Of a stretch of 64,000 nt of DNA, positions 21,962 through 32,081 are shown one piece after another. The stretch is from Paraphoma chrysanthemicola. Taxonomy: Eukaryota; Ascomycota; Dothideomycetes; Pleosporales; Phaeosphaeriaceae. Position numbers and translations under genes: made by a program. The first letter of the stretch is position 1; each line of letters starts with the position of its first letter. The notes below the pieces were generated by a model. It had not been told where the DNA came from. It made no database searches and saw only the letters and a list, made by a program, of their open reading frames with translations. The DNA lies in NCBI GenBank assembly GCA_020744225.1, contig JAGMWG010000005.1:1240001-1304000 (forward strand), given 5' to 3'.

Positions 21962-24471
21962 ATGAGTGACCGCCGTGACAAGGCGGAAGCATCTGCACCA
22001 CGCAAGCGAGCCCTAGTCAGTTGCGATCGATGCAAACTACGACGAGCAAGATGCATTCGAGACAACCCCGATGAACCGTGCGCGGACTGCAAGCTGAGTG
22101 GGGTCCAGTGCGAGTCAAAGTTACCTCGAAAGCAAAGGGTCTACGGAAGCGTAGAGACATTGAGCGTACGGTACAGGGCGCTCGAGTCATTGGTGAAGGG
22201 GCTGTTTCCCCAAGAAAACACACAGGATACCAATGTCATCTTCAAGATCGCTGCAGCCCGCGGAATATCGATGCCAGCGAATGACGACTTCACGCCAGCC
22301 GATATTTTCAACAATAGCAGCCAGCAATCGCCAGCTTTACAAGCTCCCCCTCGGCAGCAGACGCTCCCTCCACAGTCTCATCTACCAGTATTACCTAGTC
22401 CTCAGACTATCATGGAGTCAGTCCGACCTGCTAGCACCAGCTCACCAGCGTCAACGTCAAAGGGAAGCCATCAGAATCCTTTTTCAGAAGTTCTACAACC
22501 TTCTCGACACACTGAGGAGCTAATTCCAACAAGACATGGAGTGCCGCATTATTTCGGACCCTCCAGCAGCTTCCGCCTTGCGACAACCATACGAGGGCTC
22601 GTAGCGCGCTGTAAAGCTATCCACGGGCTAGACTTCCCAGTCTTTCGAGGCCCAGATTTGTCCTATTCTGATTTAGCAAGCCGCAACTCTGCATCTGTAC
22701 GTCCATCTAGTACTAACCCGTCGGACGAAGATTACACTGTGCCCCTTCCTCGAGGAGTCCTCTCTCCGTCCCACGGTCCACGCGGTCTTAAGCGGTCAAG
22801 GTTACAAATGGAGGAATCAGACAATCAATGGGACGCGAGTGGCAGCGCCGAGTCAAAGACTATCGCAGATCTGTTACCGTCGAGGCCACTCGCTGATGCC
22901 CTCACATCAGCGTACTTTGATCACGTTCATATTTACCTTCCCCTTTTTCACAGGAGTATGTTCCAATACAGGCTGGAGGCAACATTTCAAAGAAAGGCTG
23001 AACTACTCAAGGACTGTACAGATGTAGGCTGGCTCATTTGTCTTGCCATGGTTTTCTCCTTTGGCTGCCAACAATTGCAAGATCACGACCCCGATCAGGC
23101 ACACATACTTCGTCTGAAGTACCTTGGCTTTGCCAAATCGTACTTCAGGAAATTATTTCTGACGACATCGCTCCACAACGTTCAAGCCTTTGTACTTCTC
23201 AATCTACACCACCACATGATCGGACAGAAGAGCACCTCATGGCTGCTGATAGGGCTCGCAGCGCGCATGGTCAGTACATTAATCAAGGATCATCATGGCC
23301 CCCTAACTAATGGTGAAAGGCGATCACAATGGGCATGCATAGAGATGGTCCGAACGCTGAATTCGATCCGATTGAGCGAAATACGCGAAGACAAGTTTGG
23401 TGGTCAATATATATCTTCGAGAAGATTTTGTGCAGTATCCTGGGACGTCCGACTGTCATTGACGACAGCGAAATGGCCATGAAGATACCCGATGCGCCCA
23501 TGATGGAGCAGAAGAACATGTCAGAGGAGTTCATGAGCTGTGCTTTCGTGTTAATGCAGATGTCGTACAAGGTTCGACAGAGAGCCTACTTTGACGAAGA
23601 CACCGGTGAGGAACGATCGCCGTCGCTTTCGGTAGCAGTCTCCCTCCTCCGCGAGTGCGATCGGTTCTTTTCGACGATGCCGCCACACCCCTCGGCCGAC
23701 TTTCCACCAGTTCCGCAGGACCAGAGGTCGCGAGCCCTGTTGCTGCATATGTACTATTATCATGTACGGTGCATCGTCTCGCGCGATTTCTTGATCCAGA
23801 AAGTTGAAAGGAATATATCCTACATGGAGCAACAATCGCCACCCTTCTCTGAAGACTGGGATACAACACTCGCTCTGAGTGAAGATTGCGTGGAGTCTGC
23901 TTATCAGAGTCTACGATGCATATTGGCAGGAACTAACCTGGGTATGATGTGGTACTCGTTCCTCGACCTCTTCTTCGTCTTCCAATCGGTAATGATAGTC
24001 TGTGCCGACTTCCTCGCACGCCCAAGAGAACAGCGAGATTCGCCAAAGGACGTCGAGCGGAAAGAGACGGTCCAAGCTATGCTTGCCTATGTCCATGGAT
24101 TGACAAAGCTAGCACCCACATACACCATTCTCAATCGAATCGCAACTCAGTTTGCGAGCATGACAGGGGTGTATGTCGAGAGAGCAGCAACTCGCGAGTC
24201 TTCGGGGCAAGCATATGATCCGTCAACAGGGCCACCATCTGACAACGAAGATGACCCCGATCACATAACTATTTCAGATGTCCAGGAGGACTGGTTCGCA
24301 AGTGCTGCTACAAATCTTGGCCTGGATTTCTTTGACCTGGGTCAGAGCGCGAGTAGTGGACCTACTGGAGAACATGCCGTATATGCGACGTACACTCCGT
24401 ATCAGAAATCGAAGGCTAGTGAAGTGGACGACTGGACGACCAGCACTTTGCGAGGAATGCACACCATGTAG
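21962..24471 (+). CDS. Zn2Cys6 fungal transcription factor
   Basis: Two exons, 21962..23269 and 23320..24471, with a 50-bp intron (ATG|GTCAGT, CCTAACTAATG branch region, GAAAG), giving 819 residues. The binuclear zinc cluster near the N-terminus has six cysteines at 21, 24, 31, 40, 43 and 50 (CX2CX6CX8CX2CX6C), with the basic run KLRRAR. A Ser/Pro/Gln-rich linker follows. The fungal-specific transcription factor middle homology region starts at about residue 320 and includes YFDHVHIYLPLFHRSMF, AARMAITMGMHRDG and RRQVWWSIYIFEKILCSILGRP. Such proteins are nuclear regulators of metabolic genes. The target is unknown; the nearest plus-strand gene downstream is the flavoprotein, a possible target by position only. 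Confidence 0.9.
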
Positions 24472-24993
24472 TAGTCAAAGCCAACCAAAAGTTTTAAAGA
24501 TCGCCTGTTTCTTCGACAAGGCGAACATTTGCAAGCTCAACCAATGAGAAATGAGATCTGATCGAGACGTGGTCGTATTGAACCGAGGTCGCTCCGTAAA
24601 TGCGGACAAATATGAAGCACAAGGTTCGTTATCGCTGTCCCAAAGTATGCGCATATCACGCAGTTGTCCTGTGCTCAAGCGGTCATCCAAGTGGTCCAAT
24701 TCAATGACATCATGGTGATTCGTCCCATCTGGGGCAAGCGCGATCGAAGCCGCATCATCTTGGCGATCTGGCGGACCACATCTTGGACGCATGTCTAGGC
24801 CAGCCGGAGCGCATTTGTATGCGCCTTAACCGTCTTCGGAAATGCTGACGCAGTTCTACAATTATCATGTCGTGTCTGCAGGAAACAAATACAGCACGTC
24901 GCGAGTCCGAGGAGCACTCCCAACTTAAGTGCAGGCCTTCAGATTCCGATGCGAGGCTCACGCGATACTGAACCGATCTTACCCACCACCAAT
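24472..24993. promoter_or_regulatory. Intergenic region upstream of the flavoprotein
   Basis: 522 bp between two plus-strand genes, holding the regulator's 3' UTR and the flavoprotein promoter. Short minus-strand frames appear non-coding. No repeat recognised. Confidence 0.4.
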
Positions 24994-26920
24994 ATGGCGG
25001 CTACCAATGGAAAGAGCAATAGTGGGAAGAAGAGGGTGCTAGTTGTTGGAGCTGGAGCTGCGGGTAGGATGGCTCGAAAATACGTTGAAAACAGTACTGA
25101 TTAACCCTCTCTATAGGCATGTCCTGTGCTCACCACCTGTCGCAACATCCCGACAAATTTGACGTTACGATCATCGATGCTGTTGATTACTGCGGTGGAC
25201 AGGCCTTCTCAATCCCACTCGACAAGGAGCGCCATGGGGCTGCATGGCTGAATCAGGGTGTTCAAGGTGGAAGCTACATCTTTCACCACACTTTGACAAT
25301 GTTTGCTCGGCAGGGTCACCATGCTGATCCTGTAAATCTTCAGGCATGTTCTTGAATGTGATGAATGTTGAGCTTGTGTCTAATAGATCCAGGTATCGTT
25401 CGGCAAAGACGACATATTCTGGACGAATGTCTTTCCAACCGAGCTGCTCGCCCGACATCAAAAAGAGATTCGAAAGTTCAATCGCATGCTCAAGGTTGTG
25501 AGATGGTTCGAACTGTTCTTCGCGTTGATTCCCATCAAAATTCTCTTCAAGATGTTTTGGTTCTCCGAGGAGTTCACAAACACTGTCGCCATGCCCATGA
25601 TTGCACTCTTCCTGGGAACCGGCAACGAAACTCCCAACGTCCCCAGCATCATCCTCGAACGACTATGCACAAGCCCCACATACGGCATGTGGTATCCGCC
25701 GGATCCACAGTCAATTGCCAGCAACATGCCGCCCATGGTTGTGTTTCCAAAATTCAGCGAATTCTACGGTCGCTGGAAGGAGGACCTTAAGTCTCGCGGG
25801 GTCAGCGTCAGACTCTCAACGGAAGTAACTCGCGTCGTCAAGAGAGACAAGACCGGCGTCACTGTCAAATTGATCAAGCGGACTCCAGTTCCAGACAACC
25901 ACAACCCCAACAGCGAATGGGTACCATCCAACCGCGATCGTGGTGCCGACGCCGGCGCCGAAGAAACCGAAGAGCACTATGACGAGCTGGTGCTCTGTGT
26001 CCTGTACGTCTTATTGCTTCCCAATCACGCCTATTCCCATCATATTGCTAACTCCCTCCTCCAGCGCCGACACGGCCAAGCGCATCCTGGAACCCACCTC
26101 GTCCCTGCGCGAGCGCAAAGTCCTCGGCTCCGCCAAATTCTCCGACGACATCACCGTCACGCACTGGGACTCGGACTACATGCACAAGCACTACGAGAAC
26201 TTTTACAATCCGTCTCAAGCCGTGTCGACGCTCTCGTCAGAAGACCACACCTCGCGCACAACCTTTGCACAGAAGAATTTCAAGCCAATGTACTACATCA
26301 AAATGTACCCGCAAGACCGCTCCAAGCTCGAAATGTGCTTTGATTGCACAAACTACCAATCCCAGTTCCCGCCAGACGTTGAGTTTGATAAGCACGTTTT
26401 TCAGACAATTTACCTCAACAAAGACCGCGACGGGCATCTGTGGAGCATCGACGAAATCGACCCCAAGAAAATCATCAGAAAGGACTGGTGGCACCAACTC
26501 TGCCATTCATGGACCCATTACTTGTTTGTCGTGCCGTGGATGATGTTCCTCCAGGGCAAGAAACACACGCGCTTCGCGGCATCCTGGACGCTGCTCAATG
26601 CCCACGAAGTCGCCGTCATGTCTGGCATTGCGGCTGCCGTGGATCTCGGCGCTAGGTACCCAGAGGATCTAGAGCGGGATCGTTTCGCGCTGTTGAGTTT
26701 CAGGTTGTACTATCTGCTTGCGTATGGCAAGTGGTATCGCAGACGCGCGGACAGGGAGGGCGAGGGCAAGGATTGGGCGAGTGGGCTGTATGGCAGTGTG
26801 TATAGGGGTCCGGGTGTGAGTGAGACGGATAGGTTGCAGTGGAGGGAGGAGAATGGGATTGAAGGGGAGGGATACAAGTATCCGTATCCAAAGGATGCGG
26901 GAAGGAGGGCAGAGGAGTAG
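24994..26920 (+). CDS. FAD-binding amine-oxidase-like oxidoreductase
   Basis: Four exons: 24994..25063, 25117..25343, 25393..26003 and 26065..26920, giving 587 residues. The N-terminal Rossmann motif VLVVGAGAAG (GxGxxG at residues 19-24) is interrupted by the first intron, then MSCAHHL and an acidic strand end TIIDA, typical of FAD-dependent NAD(P)-binding-like flavoproteins. Downstream blocks such as VSFGKDDIFWTNVFPTELL, YGMWYPPDPQSIASNMPP and NAHEVAVMSGIAAAVDLGARYP are those of a fungal FAD/amine-oxidase-like family of unknown substrate. Intron 2 appears to use a GC donor (CAG|GCATGT...CCAG): it is the only junction keeping the frame and the expected NLQ-VSF sequence. No signal peptide; probably cytosolic. 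The Zn2Cys6 gene upstream may regulate it, but this is positional inference. Confidence 0.85.
25344..25392 (+). other. Probable GC-AG intron in the flavoprotein gene
   Basis: The 49-bp segment begins CAG|GCATGT, contains TCTAAT near the 3' end and ends ATCCAG. A GT donor three bases later (GTTCTT) would put the next exon out of frame with the 25392 acceptor. The GC donor keeps phase 0 and joins NLQ to VSFGKDD. Confidence 0.6.
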
Positions 26921-27539
26921 GTCCTAGTTTTGCTTGAAATACGTGGGGAGTAACATTGGGGGAAAGCGTAATGTCAAATAGTGCTCATTTAGTGTCAAGA
27001 TGGTGCAAATAATCAATTTTATGTATGGAACCGTCGGATGTTTTCCTTCGCGCTTTGCTATCCACCAAACTGATACAAGGTTGTGATGCCTACGTTCTCT
27101 GGCATAGATATTGCAATTTCCATCATGATTTCGAAGAGCCGTGCAATTTGGTGGTAGAAATGAGAAATGGGAAGAAAACAAAATGACAGTCTGTCTGCAG
27201 AAGCAGCCGTAACAAAACCTCTCCTGTTGTGCTTGCTCTCACTCCCTGTCGATGTACTGTAGCGACAGTAGCTGGTGTAGTCCACCTGGTCAATTGAAGC
27301 CATGGTGGCAATGCTTTGGGTTTGTTAGACTCGGCCAGTAGCCCTTAGATACCGTCTCCATGTCGACGTTCACCCTCACTCTGTTCAGGCTGTAAAGCAG
27401 GCCCGCGCGTGTATGGGCGTGGCCAGCCGTCAGACTCATGTCCTTCCTCAGGGTCGATCAAAGTGTCTGCGTCGGAATAGTAGCGCAAGGAATGGTCAGA
27501 TGATTTCCAGCGTCGCTTTTGACGCTCTTCACCGGATGT
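26921..27539. other. Convergent intergenic region (flavoprotein / PIN protein)
   Basis: 619 bp tail-to-tail region containing both 3' UTRs. Short frames on the minus strand (26924..27303) lack protein-like composition. No terminator or repeat recognised. Confidence 0.4.
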
Positions 27540-28924
27540 CTAATTCGGTTCCCATAACTTGCGACCACGTCCGCCGCGGACAGGGCCTGTGCGAACAACT
27601 GGACGGGCAAACGAATCTGGATCGAGGGGCTGGGTCGGGTCGTGACGAGGCGCAGGCGGTGCGCGAAAGGCAGGGCCAGGAGGGACGTAGGCCCCGCGAG
27701 CTGCGAAGTTACCGCGGCTTCGGAAGGGTGGTGGGCCGCCGCGACCACGGGATGGCATGTGTCCGCCACGACCTCCGCGAGGAGAGTGGTGCTGCTGTGC
27801 GCGTCCGAAGTCGTTCGGGTCGAAGACACGCTGCTTGTTTGTGGTGGCTGCAGGCCCGCGAGGGACACGCTGGAAGAGCACCACGTCTTCGTCATCTGAG
27901 TTGTCTACCGGCTTCGGCTCGGGCGTGTAGCTCGACTTTGGTCGCTCAGCGGTCTTGGGCGCTGAGGGGGAAGTCGTGGTCTGAGTCTCGAGCTGCTGCA
28001 TGGTCAGATGGTTCTTGTACTCGCGATCCTCACGCGCAACGGCGTCGCGCAGCTGCTCCAAGCGCTTTGCGCGGATGCCGAACTTCTGTGCGATTGCTTG
28101 CTTGGTGGTGTCGTTTGTGAGGAGGATGAAGGACTCGAGAGCAGCATCGGGGTTCTCCTCCTTGTTGATGCGCCAAAGGATGTGGCTGAAGAGCGGGTGC
28201 AGATACAGAGGGACGGCGCGCTTGGGTGACTTCTCAGCGCGGGGAAGCTCGCTGCTGTTGCGCGCAGTCCGATCTGGCGAGCGGACGGTCGGGACGGTGG
28301 CCACTTCCTCGTCTTCGTCGGTAGCCCTGGTGTGCTTGTGGAACGACTTCGCAGAGTCGGGCGTCTGTGGCGCGTCGTCGAGGCTGTGGGTGGAGCTCAT
28401 CGAGGTCTCGTCGGATACGTCGAGCGCATTGAAGGAACTCTCCAGATCCTCGTGATAGTCGTCCTCGTCTGACTCGCTCTCCTCCATGGACAGCAGCGTC
28501 TCGGGCAGCAGGAACTTCTCCACTTCGGCCCATGTTGTGTACGTCTCGTCGACACCTTCGATGTTGACGCGGTGGGCAAAGTCGCCCGACGTGATCTCGT
28601 CCAGCCACTTGACGGCCTCGCGGGCATCGGCGTTGACGCGGTCGGTGCCGTTCTTGAGGCGGTGCAGCTGAGTGAGTGCTGGTCGCACAGTCAGTGGTGG
28701 GCTGCCAGTCATACTTCCCGGCGCATACTATGTAGTGGCACGTAGAGACGGATCGAGCCCTGCGTGACCCATTTGCGGATGCCGTCGCGGGTGCTCTTCT
28801 TGACGCCGGCGACCAGAGCCGTGTCGTCGACGATGCAGTTGAATATCTTGCGCTTGGGCGGCTCGGGTGCGCGCATGGTGGCTTCCAGTTGCGCAGTCCG
28901 CGCCGGCACCGTGTTACGGCGCAT
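27540..28924 (-). CDS. PIN-domain protein with RGG-rich C-terminus
   Basis: Two exons, 28924..28729 and 28678..27540, with a 50-bp intron; 444 residues (429 if the second ATG at 28876 is used). The N-terminal domain resembles a PIN nuclease fold: KIFNCIVDDTALVAG with a conserved acidic residue in the first strand, then RKWVTQGSIRLYVPLHTL and QLHRLKNGTDRVNADAREAVKWLDEI. The centre is acidic and Ser-rich and the C-terminus has RGG/RG repeats (SPRGGRGGHMPSRGRGG), which usually bind RNA. Fungal proteins of this layout are uncharacterised or compared with SMG6/Nmd4-type decay factors; whether nuclease activity is retained is unknown. TRAX lies directly upstream on the same strand. Confidence 0.75.
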
Positions 28925-29427
28925 TTTGGGCAGCGCGCGTTGCCAGTGGAGCGGGTGTTGTGTTGTGTAGCAGTGAAAGTGAGGTGGTGCGGACCAAATG
29001 TGCGTGGTGGATTGCGGGCGTTGGTCGGTCTCTGACGTCTAAGAGCGGGTTTGTTGGGCGCCAGAACAATCCATGAGCCGCGGCGCACTGTCTCAAGGTG
29101 CGAACATTCTTGATGTGCAGGTCTGATGCAGCGCGGGGGCCGGTGACTCAGCGTGGACCATTGCGCATGGGGTAGTCGGGCGATGTGAAGAGAGGTTGGG
29201 CGAGTGAAGCGTAGCGAACCATGGTTACTGAGGTGCGCAACGACGAAGTGGGGCACAGCCACCTCAGCCACATTCACGAGCTGGCAGCATGGGGTGACAC
29301 AGGTGAACTCTGACGCGCTGGAAAGTCGCGCGGCGAACGTGGGGTATTTGCGGGCTCAAAAGTCAAGTGATTGCGCGTTTCCAGGACGCTCTACAAGCGA
29401 GTTCAGATGCCCTACCAGAAGCATCGC
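28925..29427. promoter_or_regulatory. PIN gene upstream region and TRAX 3' flank
   Basis: 503 bp between two minus-strand genes. A minus-strand open frame through 28234..29277 overlaps the PIN exons in another phase and is judged spurious because the PIN splicing restores family sequence. Confidence 0.45.
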
Positions 29428-30428
29428 TCAGTAGCTCTCCACCTCTGCTCGTCGGTCTCCTCCCATGTCTGGCATCCAGCCCTTGGGTCTCTCCGATCCA
29501 CGCACAGTGAGACCATACAGCGCCTTCTCCACCTTATCTACACACTCGCGCATAACCGGCATCTTCTTTGTCTCGAGCTCGTGCGCGAACTTGGACCCTC
29601 CTGGCGCCTCAAACATCTCCAGCTGCAGCCGGATAGCTCTGAGGTCATCCAGCACAGTCCTTGGCTTCTGCGGTTCTGGCAGCGCTGAGCTGTCCTCATC
29701 GATGTCCATCTTGTCGCCCGTATCTTCTGAGCTGGGGTCCTGCTTGATCCGCTTGTTGGAGGTCTGCTTGCCTGCCGGTAATTTGCCATTGGTAGCCATA
29801 GACGTGACCGAGAACCGCATCAACTCGCCAGTCATGTCACAGATGCCGAGAATATAGTCCTCGGGTGTCAACAGCACTGGCGTATCTGGCCCGGCACACA
29901 TGGATGTGATCCTGGCCTGGGCCTCTTCTTGGGGAATGACCGATTGCGTCTCTAGATAATGGTGAAAGCTCAGTGCTTCCATGAACTCCTGGTTGCCGCC
30001 AGTGATGTTGTGAGAGTAGCGATATGCATTGAGGCCTTGGAGATCAGCTGATATTGCTTTGTATTGATCTTCGATGATCTTCCAATACTGTGCATTGTTC
30101 TTGGTCACGAAAGCTGGGACTGGCTTGCCCACTTCGCGGACTCTTTTTAGAATTAGAACATTCACACCGAATGAGCAATGTTACTCACCTTTGCAGGGTG
30201 AAGATACTACACAGACGTCAGCCCGTTGTCTAATGTCCGCGACGAAATTTATTACATCTTTTTCGAAGCCGCAGTAATGTCGCGCGATGCCTTGATGGTC
30301 CTTTCGCGTCGATCGTGATGTTCATCCAGCTCTTTTCGAAAGCCTTCAAACATCGCCACAAAGGGCGACGAATTCTGTTCTGGCTTTCCTTCCGCCATTG
30401 CGTCGTCTCTTGTCCTTTTGAAGCCCAT
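29428..30428 (-). CDS. TRAX: Translin-associated factor X (TRAX)
   Basis: Three exons: 30428..30256, 30206..30189 (only 18 nt) and 30142..29428, with introns of 49 and 46 bp; 301 residues. Splicing through the 18-nt exon gives SRDITAASKKIIFTLQRVR, the TRAX signature, so the micro-exon is well supported. The acidic residues that coordinate metal in the C3PO nuclease are present: Glu116 and Glu119 (QEFMEALSF), Asp166 and Glu170 (CDMTGELMR). TRAX partners translin in C3PO, an RNase involved in small-RNA passenger-strand removal and tRNA processing in fungi. A poorly conserved linker with KMDIDED sits between helices. It is divergent from GPI14 across 275 bp. Confidence 0.9.
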
Positions 30429-30703
30429 TAGTTGTGAGTGGGTGCTTGGAACAGAGTACAGAGCAAACTGCTAATGCCTGGAGGCCTGGTCGGCTTATCT
30501 ACTTTGAGCCTAGCGATGTTCGGCTGCTCCTTCCCCTGCAACTAGGTGTTCACTGCGCATCAACAACGCGCCACATCTTCGCATCAGACATCGTCTGAGC
30601 CGCGCCGTCGTTGGCGATCTCTTTTGATATTATTTCCTGTACGCACCTTCGTTTTCGTGCCTCTTCTGTATTGCCGTGGGTTCTGCGTGATCGCTTGGTT
30701 GCG
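30429..30703. promoter_or_regulatory. Short divergent promoter TRAX / GPI14
   Basis: 275 bp between divergent starts; likely a bidirectional promoter. No specific element identified. Confidence 0.5.
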
Positions 30704-32040
30704 ATGGCATTTTCCTCCTTTTTCAAGTCTCCACGTGCGATCTTCGCGGCTTCCATTGCTTTACGAATCACGTTTCTACTTTACGGACTCTGGCAAGATG
30801 CGAACTCGCCTATGAAATACACAGACATCGACTACTATGTCTTCACATCAGCTGCACGCTTCATCTCGAATGGTCAATCGCCGTACGCACGGGACACTTA
30901 TCGCTACACGCCTCTCCTGGCTTGGCTGATCTATCCCACCGTCTGGCCAGGCCAATTCTGGTTCTCATCTGGAAAAATCATGTTTGCTATTGGAGACGTA
31001 GCGGCAGGCTGGATGATGTTCAGGATTCTGAAAGAGTATAGGAACATGACCGAAGAGCGAGCATTGAAGTTTGCAAGTATCTGGTTACTGAATCCGATGG
31101 TCGCAACCATCAGCACGAGGGGAAGCTCAGAAGGCCTCCTTGGCATCTTTGTTACGGCGCTACTCTGGGCAGTACTGTCGAAACGTATCGCTATTGCTGG
31201 GTTCTTGCTTGGCTTTGCGGTGCACTTTAAGATCTATCCTTTCATCTACGCGACATCGATCGTATGGTGGTTGGATGATCAGACGCTTGGGAAGAAATCG
31301 AACACCAGTCCAAAATCGGCCTCATCACCGACGGACAAGATTCTAGCATTCTTGAATCGACAGCGCCTCGCGCTAGCAGTGTACAGCCTCATTACATTCG
31401 GCGCCCTCAACGGTGTAATGTACGCCATGTACGGCTGGCCATTCCTGGACCACAGCTACTTCTATCACCTCATCCGGATTGACCACCGTCACAACTTCTC
31501 GCCTTACAACACCCTGCTCTACCTCAATTCCTCTCCTCACGCCATCTCCTCGTCCTTTGAGCTTGAGCGTCTCGCTTTTGTGCCACAATTGCTGCTCAGC
31601 GCCGTCTTCATCCCGCTAGCCCTCGCGAAGAAAGATCTACCAAGCACGATGCTAGCGCAGACATTTGCTTTTGTAGCGTTCAACAAGGTTTGCACAAGCC
31701 AGGTAAGTTATCTCGTCGGCACCTGCTGTACGTTTCTGACCTATGGTAGTACTTTCTCTGGTACATGATGTTCCTTCCATACTACCTTCCCGACTCCACA
31801 CTCCTCCAGTCGCCTACCATCGGCATCTCAGCACTTGTGCTCTGGATTATCGGACAAGTAGCATGGCTCCAACAAGGCTTCCAACTCGAGTTCAACGGCC
31901 ACTCCACCTTCGTCCCTGGCCTATGGGCATCCGGTACTCTCTTCTTCCTGGTCAATGTCGGAATTCTTGGCATCATCGTTTCCGACACGAAAAGCAAGAG
32001 CAGAAGCACGGTTAGATCATTGAAGAAACGATCCCAATAG
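30704..32040 (+). CDS. GPI14: GPI mannosyltransferase 1 (PIG-M / Gpi14)
   Basis: Two exons, 30704..31702 and 31750..32040, with a 47-bp intron (CAG|GTAAGT, TTCTGAC branch, GGTAG); 429 residues. The start at MAFSSFFKSP is preferred because the upstream in-frame stretch lacks a membrane-like sequence and no ATG precedes it. The lumenal DxD motif is YTDIDYYVF (Asp41, Asp43), followed by RYTPLLAWLIYPT, then about ten hydrophobic helices. The enzyme adds the first alpha-1,4-mannose from dolichol-phosphate-mannose to the GPI anchor precursor in the ER and needs Pbn1/PIG-X. The 3' end lies 41 bp from the convergent ABC transporter stop. Confidence 0.92.
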
Positions 32041-32081
32041 CAAGTCTAAAGCCCACAAATCACAATATAGATCACACAAAT

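Noticed and set aside
14391..26920. Possible secondary-metabolite gene cluster around the Zn2Cys6 regulator
   Set aside because: No polyketide synthase, peptide synthetase, terpene cyclase or dedicated transporter is present; neighbours are unrelated in function.
28234..29277. 347-codon minus-strand open frame across the PIN gene 5' region
   Set aside because: Arg/Pro/His-rich alternate phase; the two-exon PIN model restores conserved sequence across the intron in another phase.
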